Shown one piece after another: positions 10,301 to 21,395 of a stretch of 64,000 nucleotides of DNA. Origin of the DNA: Pithys albifrons albifrons (Eukaryota; Chordata; Aves; Passeriformes; Thamnophilidae); the NCBI RefSeq assembly GCF_047495875.1, contig NC_092460.1, positions 2,976,001 to 3,040,000 on the forward strand, given 5' to 3'. Each line of letters opens with the position of its first letter. The stretch's first letter is position 1. Below the pieces are notes generated by a model. It ran no database searches. It was not told where the DNA came from and saw only the letters and a program-made list of their open reading frames with translations. The position numbers and the translations under genes are program-made.

Positions 10301-12126
10301 AGTCCCAGAAAAAGTGAGTGGAAACACCTTTTGTCCTCAAGAATAAAAGCAGGAGGAAGTGCTGACCAGCTGTACCTGATCTACCAGACAGGACCATGGC
10401 TGGAGAAGCTGCAGCTGGGCTGGGAGCCCACCAGGAGCTCCCTGGGGCAGAGGAGACAGAGCTGAGAGCAGAAGGGTATGGAGACACTCAAGCCTTTCCT
10501 CTCTGCCTCTCCCTGGAGCTCTTGGAGCCTTTGATGTGTGTGAGCCCCTGTTTGGTTTTGTGCAAGAACATCTTGCTGGCACTTCGTGCTGACCTGAGCT
10601 GTTTGGAAGCCTCCCAGCATCATGGTGGGATCTTCCCCACCTCTGGTGCTCTGTCTCACACTAGTTTTGTGTGTTTTTCTCTCAAAAGGATGGAGAACTA
10701 TGAAGTCCAGTGTCCTGATCTACTTTGCTTGAGCTTATCTTTATTCTTCGTGACCAAGCTACTCAAAAAGTACTTAGTTCTCTTTTTAATGGTGTCATGT
10801 TTGGTTGTTTGTTTTTTTTTTTCTTGCCTATTCTGCACTTGCAGACAGATGTTGTGTAAGTGAGAGAGATTTGTGAGGTCTGGTAATTCCTGAATGGAAA
10901 TAAGGTCACCTAATCATCTCAGTACTGGTGTGTTGCTGCAGAGCAGGGTTTTCATGACCCAGAGATGGTTTTTTACCACACAAGGAAGTTGTAGTTGTAA
11001 AACTGTGCCTGAAGTTCTTCGTGTCTTCACTTCTCCAAGAGGCTTTGCCTCTTACATAGAAGATTTAGGCCAGAGATTTTCCCTTTTATATATTAATGAT
11101 CAATATTGAGTGCAGCCTTTGGGAAGAAGGAATAAAGGACTTTTTGAGCCAGACTTCTTGGTGTTGCTGCTCTGTAAGAGCATTCCCTGGTCCTTCCCAG
11201 AGGTCAGGAGGGGTCTGGCCCACCCAAGGACAGGGTGGGAGGTTGAGGAGGCAACACTGAGATGGTTTTGTGTCTGGGTTTTCCTGAGCAAGTCCCACAC
11301 CAGGAGGGTGAGCAGCACCTGGGCAGGGGTTAATAGAGGCCACTCTATGGCAAACTTCTGGAATAAATTCAATTTTAAACAGAAGGAATATTGTCTTGTA
11401 GTGACATTTTTGGGGAAAAATCCAAACTTGGTGTTGTTTTGAAGAGCTGATCTATTCCCACTTACAAGACAGACCAACATCCTCTAATGAAGTTTTTCTG
11501 TCCAAACACAAATAGTGCTTTGTACCCACATAATTCAAACACACAACTTTGTGTTTCAGGTGGCCCTTGGGGACACTGGAAATTTGTTCTGTGATGGAAA
11601 TATTTGCTTCAATGGCAAGAAATTAATTTTAACGTAGCTTATTATGCACCACAAACCCTTTTAATAGTGATCATAAAGCTGGAAGAAAAGGAAAAGAGAC
11701 ATGTCTCCTGTTTGATTTAAAGCACTTAAGCTGTTAAATATTATTTATCATTTTCTCCTCAGCATGGAAGGTAAAACTTGTAATCCATGGCCATCAGCAC
11801 CTCAGCAGCATTTGAAAACTCCAGCTGCAAACATTGGTGTGGTTTAGTTTTCTTTTTTTTTCCCCAATAAAATGTGATCTATGGTTGTTGCTAACTTGAT
11901 CTAGGTACTGATTTGGGACTTTTTAGTGTCATAAAAGCCCTGAAGCAGAAGCCTCCTGGAATGTGAAACGCTGCCAGAGTGGCTGTGGAGCAGCAGAGCC
12001 AAAGCTGGCTGATGGAAAGGGGTTATTTGTGGGCAGGTGGTGCCCGGAATTGCAAACACTGCAGCCTTGACTTGCACACCCAGAAAAGTTCTGAAAGTTC
12101 AGAGAGTTTTCTCAATGCTGGGTGTG
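10301..12126. other. Unassigned non-coding sequence
   Basis: Repeat-poor. A T-rich run lies at about 10,811-10,822. Plus-strand open frames at 10396-10863 (155 codons) and 11110-11442 have no recognisable domain. Confidence 0.5.
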
Positions 12127-12815
12127 GAAGGGGAGGAAGTAAAAAGAAAGAGGGGAGAAGGTAAAGAGGGGAAAAAGTAAAAAGAAAGAGGGGAGAAGGT
12201 AAAGAGGGGAGAAGGTAAAAAGAAAGAGGGGAGAAGGTAAAGAGGGGAGAAGGTAAAAAGAAAGAGGGGAGAAGGTAAAGAGGGGAGAAGGTAAAAAGAA
12301 AGAGGGGAGAAGGTAAAGAGGGGAGAAGGTAAAGAGGGGGAAAAGTAAAAAGAAAGAGGGGAGAAGGTAAAGAGGGGAGAAGGTAAAAAGAAAGAGGGGA
12401 GAAGGTAAAGAGGGGAGAAGGTAAAAAGAAAGAGGGGAGAAGGTAAAGAGGGGAAAAGGTAAAAAGAAAGAGGGGAGAAGGTAAAGAGGGGAAAAAGTAA
12501 AAAGAAAGAGGGGAAAGGTAAAGAGGGGAGAAAGTAAAAAAGAAAGAGGGGAGAGTGTAAAAAGAAAGAGGGGAGAAGGTAAAAAGAAAGAGGGGAGAAA
12601 GTAAAAAAGAAAGAGGGGAGAGTAAAAAGAAAGAAAGAAGGGAGAGAGTAAAAAGAAAGAAAGGGGGAGAGAGTAAAAAGAAAGAAAGAGGGGAGAGTAA
12701 AAAGAAAGAAAGAAGGGAGAGAGTAAAAAGAAAGAAAGAAGGGAGAGAGTAAAAAGAAAGAAAGGGGGGAGAGTAAAAAGAAAGAAAGGGGAGAGAGAGT
12801 AAAAAGAAAGAGGGG
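12127..12815. repeat. Purine-rich tandem array (~690 bp)
   Basis: Built from two modules, AAAGAAAGAGGGGAGAAGGT and AAAGAGGGGAGAAGGT, mostly alternating up to about 12,500. It then degenerates to AAAGAAAGAAAGGGGGAGAG-type units. The plus strand is almost free of C. A 273-codon minus-strand frame (12023-12844) is the stop-free pyrimidine translation and not a gene. Confidence 0.95.
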
Positions 12816-13439
12816 AGAAGGAAATGCTGCTTCAGAGGAGTCAATAAACTGATTTTAACTCATAGTGTTTATCTGCAAGTGGTTGCAGAGCTGCCAAAAG
12901 GCTGACTGGCTGTTATTTGCACAGGCTGCAGAGTGTTTGCATCTTGTTTAATCGTTCAGCTCCAGAAGGGCCGCAGGAAATCGTTAATGTGGAGCTGGTT
13001 GTGCCAAAGCTGCTGGAGTTGGAGGAGCCCCTTTGCACCTGCGACAAGTGCCTGAATCCAGGGATTCACCCCCAAGGCACAGTGGGAATATACCATTGAA
13101 GAGAAAGAACTAGGCAAGAAGTGGGTTTGGAAGGACCACAGACTTTCAAAACTTTTTTATAGAGTAGTACTTTTCCTTCAAAGTGGTATCATACAGTGTA
13201 AATAAATAACAATATCAAAAGGGGCACTCTGGCTGCACAACCAAAGTTCAATACGAGCTCTGAACTCACTTCATGGTTTTCAAATGAGCAACAGGGAAAA
13301 CTACCTTTTTTAGGGTAAATTTTCCTGTAGATTTCTGTTTGTTGCTTTTACCTTTTCAGCTGGTGAGAATCGGGTTAGGCTCTCACTACCCATTTCATCC
13401 CAGAGCTGGAGGAAGGCAGAGGGAAGTGCCCAGATTAGC
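12816..13439. other. Unassigned sequence next to the CpG-rich block
   Basis: No repeat identified. If a minus-strand gene starts near 13,890, this would be first-intron sequence. No acceptor plus coding exon could be recognised here. Confidence 0.45.
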
Positions 13440-13751
13440 ACTGTCATGCTCTGCCTTCCCTTCCCGCTGCAGCAGAGCTGTGACACGCTCCGCCGATGTA
13501 CCTGCGGTGCCTCTGCTCGCCTCGCACCCCACATGAATACAAATTCGTTTTATAGTTGGTTGTTTTTTTTTTTTCCTCTCCCAAGAACGTACCCCCATTC
13601 GGAGCATCAGCCATTTACAGACAAGCGGCGCAAATAAATCCCTTCCTCCTCTCCCCCTGGTGCTCAGGAAAATTCCCGGGGAAGGAGGAAAAGCCCAGGC
13701 AGCTCCCCGGCATCGCTCCCATTGCAGCAGCCAGCGCAGCTCTGTACTTAC

Positions 13752-13890
13752 ACCTGCGAGCGGGGATAATTCTCCGGATCTCGGTGATTTTCGGCAGGGT
13801 TGTGTTGAGCTCTCAGCGAGGCTCAGCGATCCCCGAGGCAGAGCAGAACGGAGGGTCTTTGCGCTGGGAGAGAGAGAGATGCTGGAACTC
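13752..13890 (-). other. Candidate non-coding first exon with splice donor
   Basis: From the predicted start near 13,890 the minus strand runs ~138 nt without an ATG to CTCGCAGGTGTAAGTACAG. This offers a donor at CAG/GTGTAAG (exon end 13,754) or CAGGT/GTAAGT (exon end 13,752); the second matches GTRAGT exactly. TATA spacing, exon length and the donor together suggest a 5' UTR exon of a minus-strand gene whose coding exons lie at lower coordinates or outside the window. Start and end are inferred. Confidence 0.4.
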
Positions 13891-13914
13891 TTTGCCCAGC
13901 TGCGGCTCTCCCAG

Positions 13915-13923
13915 CCTTTTATC
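13915..13923 (-). promoter_or_regulatory. TATA-like box (GATAAAAGG)
   Basis: The minus strand reads CGCGGATAAAAGGCTGGG. The box sits inside the CpG-dense block, and a start site about 25-30 bp downstream would fall near 13,888-13,893. Confidence 0.5.
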
Positions 13924-14190
13924 CGCGTCTCTCCCCCGGCGTTAAGCGAGAAACCAGCGGCTCTTCCCGGGGTGCTTCGACACACCGAGCGCTCCAGGCA
14001 CAGGAACAGCTATTCCAGCTCTCCCAGATTCCTGCCTGGGAATTTGGGAAGGCTCGAAAGGAGCTCTGCGCTGCTCATCCTTGGAGGGAGCTGAGCGAGG
14101 GAAAGCGCAGCTGGTGCACCGCGAGCGGGAGAGATTAAATGCGCTCTTGTTATTCCTCTCCTACAAATGGGAGCTCCTGGCAGGTAATCG

Positions 14191-14582
14191 CAAACCTCTC
14201 GTCCCCAAAAAACTGGGTTAGGAGTCGGGATTAGGCTTAGAACAGGAATGAAAATAATTTAGTGCAGTCCTGCATCTCCCAATCGCCCCCTGAGCTGTGG
14301 CAGGTTGAGCTCACAGGATGAGTTGTCGCTTAAATGACACCCCAGGACTGACAGACCTCATGAAACATTTCACTACCCCTCCAGATTTTACGTATTAAAA
14401 AAAAATAAAAAGAGGACACTCGCTGGATTAAAGTGGCACAGACATAAATGGAGTAACACAGGAACTTCAAAACTTCTTAAATTCCCGTTTTTCCTCTTGA
14501 GAGTGTTTCAGTAGAGATCAAAAGCAGAGCTCAGGCAGGGGAATGTCCTTCTGTTAGTCAGCAAGTTATTTGTGTCCATCAT
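14191..14582. other. Unassigned sequence between CpG block and CR1
   Basis: CpG density falls off after about 14,240. A short A-rich stretch lies at 14,398-14,412. Nothing else recognised. Confidence 0.45.
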
Positions 14583-14800
14583 TGAATCACAGGATGGTTT
14601 GGGTTGGAAGGGATCTTAAAAATCATCCATTCCAACCCCTGCCATGGGCAGGGACACCTCCCACTATTCCAGGTTGTTCCAAGCCCTGTCCAACCTGGCC
14701 TTGGGCACTTCCAGGGATGGGGCAGCCACAGCTTCTCTGGGCACCTGTGCCAGGGCCTGCCCACCCTCCCAGGGAGGAATTTCCTTCCAAATCCTGGGGA
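14583..14800 (-). mobile_element. CR1 3' tail fragment
   Basis: Tail ATTGAATCACAGGATGG, then CCATGGGCAGGGACACCTCC and CAGCTTCTCTGGGCACCTG to GGAGGAATTTCCTTCC. Antisense, single unit. Confidence 0.88.
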
Positions 14801-15184
14801 ACAGCAGGTTTGGGAATATTTTTGTTGTGAAAGGTGCAGTTACACCCCAGGCATTCCATCACACCTTTTTATGTTACCCCAGTGTGAATTCCTTAGTTTG
14901 TGATGGGATTAGTTGCCTGCCTGTCCAAGCAATGCCAGATGGGAAGGATGTGGCAGTGAGGTGGTGAAAACCCAGAGTGGCACAGGGATGCCTGGAGTGG
15001 TCCCAGACAATCCAATCCCCAAGAAAGGAGTGTGCCATCTTCTTCCTTGAGTTTTCCCCACATATAAACTGGGAGCACATTTGAGCATCCCCTTAGTTTC
15101 CAACACAAGCACTAAGTGTGGAGACCTTCCCCCAGGAGCTGGGTGGTGTCTCCTCAAAGGTTCTGCCACTGTACCAATCATTTT
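14801..15184. other. Unassigned non-coding sequence
   Basis: No repeat or exon recognised. Confidence 0.45.
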
Positions 15185-15345
15185 AGCATTGGAAGGGGCT
15201 GCCCAGGGAGGTTTGGAGTCTCCTCCCCTGGAGGTGTCCAAGGAATGACTGGACAGTGCTCTGGGCTGGGGGATGAGGTGGGCATCAGGCACAGGTTGAA
15301 CATGATGGTCTTGGAGGTCATTTCCAACCTCAGGAATTCTGGGCA
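15185..15345 (+). mobile_element. CR1 3' fragment
   Basis: GGAAGGGGCTGCCCAGGGAG, CCTGGAGGTGTCCAAGGAAT and GGTCTTGGAGGTCATTTCC follow the sense order of a CR1 3' end. The segment ATGAGGTGGGCATCAGGCAC is the likely ancestor of the 51-bp minisatellite at 21.4 kb. Confidence 0.8.
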
Positions 15346-16255
15346 ACTTCCTCCATTCCCCAGGTGGGGTTTGGATGTGTTGAGGTGACTGAACCTCCAT
15401 GTTCTGTGCCAGCCCACGTGAAGGCAACAATGAGGTTGCTCCTGCCTGAGGTGGTTGTTAATGAAGACACCTCTGAAGAAAGATGAAGTAGCAGAAAGAG
15501 GGTAGAAAGTGAGGATGATGCTCTACCTGAGAGGAGAGGAAGAGGAGGCTGGTTCACTGACCCCCTCTATTTGAAGAGGAGGATGATTCACTGACCCTCC
15601 TTTAAAGGTTCTGGATTCAACCCAACCTCCTTGAAGGACCTTGGAATCCCCTCAGCTGTCCTGGTCTGATGTTCCTTTGTAAATGGGGACTGTGGGATCT
15701 CCTGGGATGTGCCCACAAGTGCCAAGAAGCCCATGCCACCCCCATGGAGAGTGCTCCCCTTCCAGAGCTCTCATAGCCATCCTCCTGATTAACATAAACA
15801 ATTTCACACTTCCATCCTGTGGGCTTCTCAAATGAGCTTTACTGACAATTAATTAAGCCTTGCAGCACCTTCTGAAGGAGATAGGCATTATAATTAGCAG
15901 TTCTATTTTTAATTAGGAATGAAATTTTAAATGAAATTTTAGGTATTTCCTCATTAAAATTTTCTTTTAAATAATTACAGGGCTTTTTCTAAGTGGTATC
16001 AAGAGTAAATAGACAAAAAGTTGCTTGCAACAGATTAACCTGAACATCTCATCACCAATTTTAAATTCGTAATTTTTTTTAAGTCTGGTCTTTTCTCTAC
16101 TAATATAAATTATTTTTCTTATGTCTTTCTCATCTAACAGGACTAAGAACAGAATTTCTCAGAAATTAATGCTGTTAAATCTTCTCAATTTCCAGCTGAG
16201 AATGGAAGAAAATATTTTAAATCTGCCTCTTTCAAAGGTTAATTGTTCTTTTCCA
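15346..16255. other. Unassigned sequence, AT-rich from about 15,780
   Basis: Dense ATTTTAAAT and TTAATTA motifs from about 15,840 to 16,220. No gene or transposon recognised. Confidence 0.5.
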
Positions 16256-16660
16256 GGTCTCTGTGAAGGCAGACTGAGAGAGTTGGGCTTGTTCAGCCTG
16301 GAGAAAGTTCCAGGGAGAATTTAGAGTCCCTTCCAGTGACTAAAGGGGCTCCAAGAGAGCTGGAGAGGGACTTGGGACAAGGGATGAAGGGACAGGACAA
16401 GGTAGAATGGCCTTAAACTGAAGGAGAGCAGATTTAGATGGGATATTAGGAAGAAATTGTTCCCTGGGAGGGTGGGCAGGCCCTGGCACAGGTGCCCAGA
16501 GAAGCTGTGGCTGCCCCAGCCCTGGGAGTGTCCAAGGCAAGGCTGGACAGGGCTTGGAGCAACCTGGGCTGGTGGGAGGTGTCCCTGCCCATGGCAGGGG
16601 TAGGACAGGATAGTCTTTAAGGTCCCTCTCAACCCAAACCATTTTATAATTCTATGACCC
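16256..16660 (+). mobile_element. CR1 LINE 3' fragment (~400 bp)
   Basis: Begins with ORF2-derived GCAGACTGAGAGAGTTGGGC and CAGCCTGGAGAAAG, continues through the 3' UTR (GATGGGATATTAGGAAGAAA, CACAGGTGCCCAGAGAAGC) and ends CCCAAACCATTTTATAATTC TATGA. Single tail. Confidence 0.9.
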
Positions 16661-19165
16661 AAAACTTTAGACTAACCCAATTATGTTGATTATTGGATGA
16701 ATTTGGGAGCAGAAGGTGGCACTGACTGAATAAAACACCTCATGGGACACCATCCCATTCCTTTGTTCAAAAACAAATGTCACCTTGGGCCTGAAATTTT
16801 GGCTTTGTGGTTGCAGGGTCTTGCTCAAAGTCAAGTGTCCATTTCAGCACAGTCTAGATCATGTTCATGTTTGATCTAATTCAGGCTGAAATGTTGGTAA
16901 AGACAATTTGAATTTATCTGATCTGTCTGAAGGAGAGACAGAACATCTGCCAGAGCCACAAGAAGCCCCATTGAGCTGGGACCCTGCACCTCCTGAGGGC
17001 ACAGTGACAGCTCTCACAACACCCCACACGTATCACTTGAAGGCATCTCCAACTTTGACAGAGGAGAAAGTGTCTTACAGACCTTTCCTCTGCAGAGCTT
17101 TTGCAAGAAGCACCTTGACTCAACTCCTGCTAATTCCCTTCTGTCTTCCAGCTTGTTCTCTCTGCTTTACAGACCAGATCCTATCTCCAAGCTATTTTTA
17201 GCCTACAACAGTGTCCTGAATGGTACACAAGGACGTTGTTCACTTCATTCTGAGACAGGGAAACTTTTGCCACTCCAGGACCAGCTTTGGAGGAGACTGG
17301 AGGTCCATCCCAGGCTGCTGAGGTCGCTGAAGGATCACCCCAGATTCCTTTAAAGCACAGCAGAAGTTGTCCAGGTTTTGACACTCAAAGAGGAGCAGCA
17401 AGAAGACTTAGTGGTGGAAAAGGTTTGTTTAAGGGGACTCTGAGTGCTGGAAATCCAAGATTACATCCAGTCAGTGGTTTGGGCAGGGACACCTTCCAGT
17501 AGACCAGGTTGCTCATCTTTAGGAATCCAGGGGAAGAGGGATCCATCCAGTAAGTTCATCTTTAGGAATCCATCAAGTAAGATGGAACAGGAATTTTTTC
17601 AGGGCTCATCCAGAAATCGTTTGCAAAATTCTTGTCTTACTTTCCCCTCAATCCTTTTACACAATTTCCAAAGTAAATCTTTCCCCTCAATCCTTTTAGA
17701 CACTTTCCAAAGTAAATTTTGACGTACAATAATTGCAACCTGAACGCAACTTTACAATTAATTTTTTAATACAGAAAGAATAGAACTTCAAATTGATGTA
17801 GTTGTACAACCTTTGTCTTGTGGATATTCCTTAAGTCTCGTCAGAGACAGAGGGCAAAAATCCATAATTCAGTAGAAATTAAAATGTGCTGTGAAGGTAA
17901 TTGAGCTGCAGGACAGGTTGGGGAGTGGAAAAGTGCAGGCACTGATCAATGACCTGATCTTGCAAAACCAGAGGCCTTGGAATCCCACAGAAAAAAAGGG
18001 AATTTTGTGCTCTGAGCCCCCAGAATCTGCTGCTGGAGCTGGGCTGTTTCCCTTCAGCAGAGGGACAGAAAAGTCAACCCAAGGAAAACAAACCCACCCA
18101 AATTCTTGATGACTTCTGGCCAAGTGATGACCACAGGGAAGGGAGGTGGGACAGTCACTGCAGCCATGAAGTGTCTTGGGAAGTTATTTCTTCAGCCTTC
18201 CAGAAAGAGCAAAGGAATTTGCTCTGGAATCAATATTCATATTATTTTTTCTTTAAAGATGATTTTTATTATAACTATTTTTTAATCTTTATTATGCTCT
18301 TATGCAACTGGAGAGAGCAATAAGTGTCTCCTCCAAATGTTTTAGCACTATGTGGAAAAATGTTAATATAGAAAAAATAATGTAAAATACAGGAAATGCA
18401 CCTTAATATAGAAGAGCAGTTTCCTCTGCAGTGTTTGTAGGTTTGGTTTTACTCAAGACACACACACATGACCCGATGGAGACAGGACACAAAGAGAGGA
18501 GGGATCTGCAGGTTTAACATAATCTGTTTGAACATTTATCTGTCTGTCTGCTGAGTGCAAAAAGACACAATTAAAGCCTAGAGCTTATCGGCCTTTCCAC
18601 AGTAGATCCACCAAAAAATCAGAATTAAACTGCTTTATCTTTTTGTAGCCCACAAAACTCTTTCCTCTGTCTGAACTTCAGTCTTTGTCTCCATCTAGTT
18701 TGTTCAGGTCTGTTTTTTAGGGATGGAACAGAGTTCTGGACAACCCCCAGCATGGATTTGGCTTTGATAACTTTGGATTAATTAGTTCCCAGCGACAGAG
18801 GCACACAAATAAACTAGAAAACCAACTCTCTGAAGTCCTGGATCTGTACCCACCACCAAGAGGATCAGAGAGGGGAGAAACCTCTCAGTGATGTTGTTGG
18901 TGCTGGTTTTAAAGTGCCTGGTTGATCTCCATCTCCAGAATAAACACAAAGGCTTAGTGGGTGTTAATCCTTGTCAATGTGAGATTTATCCCACCAAAGG
19001 TGACCTCTGGAGCCAGGAATTCTGCTCAGAGAGGAGCCTGAAAAACCTGGATTATGAATCCAGACATCCATCTGCTTTGCTGCCATTTCACTTTGGCCAT
19101 ACGGAAACAGGTTTTAAAACTTTGTGTCCTGATTCTGGCTCGTGTGGGAAATGCTCCAATCAATC
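16661..19165. other. Unassigned non-coding sequence with minor repeats
   Basis: A short antisense CR1 scrap at about 17,470-17,515 (GGGCAGGGACACCTTCC). A ~39-bp segment starting TTTCCCCTCAATCC is duplicated in tandem at 17,641 and 17,680. A 16-bp motif CATCTTTAGGAATCCA occurs at about 17,514 and 17,560. Open frames of up to 121 codons show no domain. Confidence 0.5.
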
Positions 19166-20380
19166 CCTGGGAGCTCCTCTGTGGTGGAACTGGGAGCTCC
19201 TCCGTGGTGGAACTGGGAGCTCCTCTGTGGTGGAACTGGGAGCTCCTCTGTGATGGAACTGGGAGCTCCTCTGTGATGGAATTGGGAGTTCCTCTGTAGT
19301 GGAACTGGGAGCTCCTCTGTGATGGAACTGGGAGCTCCTCTGTGGTGGAACTGGGAGCTCTTCTGTGATGGAACTGGGAGCTCCTCTGGGGTGCAACTGG
19401 GAGCTCCTCTGTGGTGGAACTGGGAGCTCCTCTGTGGTGGAACTGGGAGCTCCTCTGTGGTGGAATTGGGAGCTCCTCTGTGGTGGAACTGGGAGCTCCT
19501 CTGTGGTGGAACTGGGAGCTCCTCTGTGGTGGAACTGGGAGCTCCTCTGTGGTGGATCTGGGAGCTCCTCTGTGTGATGGAACTGGGAGCTCCTGTGTGA
19601 TGGCATTTGGAGCTACTCCGTGATGGAACTGGAAGCTCCTCCGTGATGGAACTGGGAGCTCCTCTGTGGTAGAACTGGGAGCTCCTCTGTGGTAGAACTG
19701 GGAGCTCCTCTGTGGTAGAACTGGGAGCTCCTCTGTGGTGGAACTGGGAGCTCCTCTGTGTTGGAAGTGGGAGCTCCTCTGTGTTGGAACTGGGAGCTCC
19801 TCCGTGACGGAACAGGGAGCTGCTCCGTGACGGAACTGGGAGCTCCTCTGTGGTGGAACTGGGAGCTCCTCTGTGATGGAACTGGGAGCTCCTCTGTGGT
19901 GGAACTGGCAGCTCCTCTGTGGTGGAACTGGTAGCTCCTCTATGGTGGAACTGGTAGCTCCTCTGTGGTGGAACTGGGAGCTCCTCTGTGGTGGAACTGG
20001 GAGCTCCTCTATGGTGGAACTGGTAGGTCCTCTGTGGTGGAACTGGTAGGTCCTCTGTGGTGGAACTGGGAGCTCCTCTGTGATGGAACTGGGAGCTCCT
20101 CCGTGATGGAACTGGGAGCTCCTCCATGATGGAATTTGGAGCTACTCCGTGATGGAACTGGGAGCTCCTCCATGATGGAATTTGGAGCTCCTCCGTGATG
20201 GAACTGGGAGCTCCTCCGTGATGGAACTGGGAGCTCCTCTGTGATGGAACTGGGAGCTCCCCTGTGATGGAACTGGGAGCTCCCCTGTGATGGAACTGGG
20301 AGCTCCCCTGTGATGGAACTGGGAGCTCCCCTGTGATGGAACTGGGAGCTCCTCCGTGATGGAACTGGGAGCTCTTTGCC
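19166..20380. repeat. 23-bp minisatellite (~52 units)
   Basis: Unit GGAACTGGGAGCTCC followed by TCTGTGGT or a variant. Variants are clustered. TCTGTGGT predominates at 19,380-19,560. CCGTGAT and TCCATGAT forms predominate at about 20,100-20,220. A block of near-identical CCCTGTGAT units lies at about 20,250-20,340, a sign of recent local expansion. No frame of the unit contains a stop, so long open frames cross it (442 codons, minus strand, 19114-20442, with a 23-residue period). Confidence 0.97.
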
Positions 20381-21285
20381 CCCAGGACTAGAATGGACGC
20401 CCCAAATGGAAACAGTTGGAGAAGGGAATTCAAAAAGTTCAAGGAAAAAGGAGCACAAAGGCCTTTATTGAAGATGTTTTTGAGATGCTGGTGGTGTTGC
20501 TGGATGTGGTTTGTGTTTTCAAAGCATGGCCAAGTGCAATTGTTGTCGCTCAGCCTTTGTTACCAAGACAATTGCAGTGCCCTTCAATCTTTTAATGGGT
20601 AATTCCAGCTTGATTTTCCAGTCTTAAAATTTGTGGAGCTTCCTTATATTTTTGTTTTCTTCAGGGGTTTGTGTGGAATGTGGGATTTGGTTTTATTTTT
20701 GCATATATGTTTGGTTTGATATTTTTTAATTTTTATTTTTTTTTAAAGAAAAAAAGCCAACTGAGAAAACACCACCTGAATGTTTTCAGATTTTTAGAGT
20801 TGCGTCTCTGGTTGGACCTTCCTGGATGGGAAATATCACATAAGTGGTCACATTTTGCTTCAATTTTCCTTAAGGGAGAAGAACAGAGCCTGGGAATTGC
20901 CATGGACTTTCATTACTCACCTCAGCATTGTGCTAAATGGCCACCGGATGGATGTCCACCATCTGTGCCGTGGGGAGGAGAAGACCACAAAGACATCACT
21001 GGCTCTAAGTACGGGGCACCAGATGTCACCTGATGGGGCTCAGCTGCAAGGAGTCCTTCAGATGTGAATTGAAGAGCTCAGAAAACCAGACTAAAATAGA
21101 ATAATTCAGCCCAGCTCTCCATTTGCAGGAGTAGCTACACATGAAGTTATTCCTTTCAGCCATGGCTTTCTTTTATTCAATATTTGGCAGGTTGTTGGAA
21201 GGAAGAGATAGAGAGAAAAGGACCTCAAGCAGTGCCAGGAGAGGCTCAGGTTGGCATCAGGATGGATTTCTCCATGGAAAGGGTG
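20381..21285. other. Unassigned non-coding sequence
   Basis: The minus strand has an AATAAAG signal near 20,462-20,468 in unremarkable sequence. A T-rich stretch lies at about 20,690-20,755. No exon recognised. Confidence 0.45.
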
Positions 21286-21395
21286 GTCAGTCTTTGGAAG
21301 GGGCTGCCCAGGGAGGTTTGGAGTGCCCAGCCCTGGAGGTGCCCAAGGCAGGACTGGCCGTGGCACTCATGTCAAGGCAGGCATTGGGAAAAGGG
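21286..21395 (+). mobile_element. CR1 3' fragment running into a minisatellite
   Basis: TTTGGAAGGGGCTGCCCAGG, GGAGGTTTGGAGTGCCCAGC and GGACTGGCCGTGGCACTCAT are the end of CR1 ORF2. Instead of a tail the sequence passes directly into the 51-bp array. Confidence 0.8.

Larger units (their letters stand above)
13440..14190. promoter_or_regulatory. CpG-rich segment, candidate promoter/CpG island
   Basis: By eye about 45 CpG dinucleotides fall in ~750 bp, far above the rest of the window, where CpG is sparse. It carries TTCCCGGGG, GCGGCGC, CCCCCGGCG and CCGCGAGCGG clusters and is free of CR1. On the minus strand it contains a TATA-like box and a splice donor. On the plus strand there is an ATG at 14167 with a possible donor CAG/GTAATC at 14183-14184, so transcription either way is possible. 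The gene is not identified. Confidence 0.6.

Noticed and set aside
12023..12844. 273-codon minus-strand frame rich in F, L, S and P
   Set aside because: Pyrimidine strand of a purine-rich array; a composition artefact.
13395..13985. 196-codon minus-strand frame across the CpG island as a coding exon
   Set aside because: It runs straight through the predicted TATA box, exon and donor and shows no domain; high GC content makes long open frames likely by chance.
19114..20442. 442-codon open frame on the minus strand with a 23-residue repeat
   Set aside because: It is the translation of the 23-bp minisatellite; the unit has no stop in the frames concerned, other frames are open too, and there is no domain outside the repeat.
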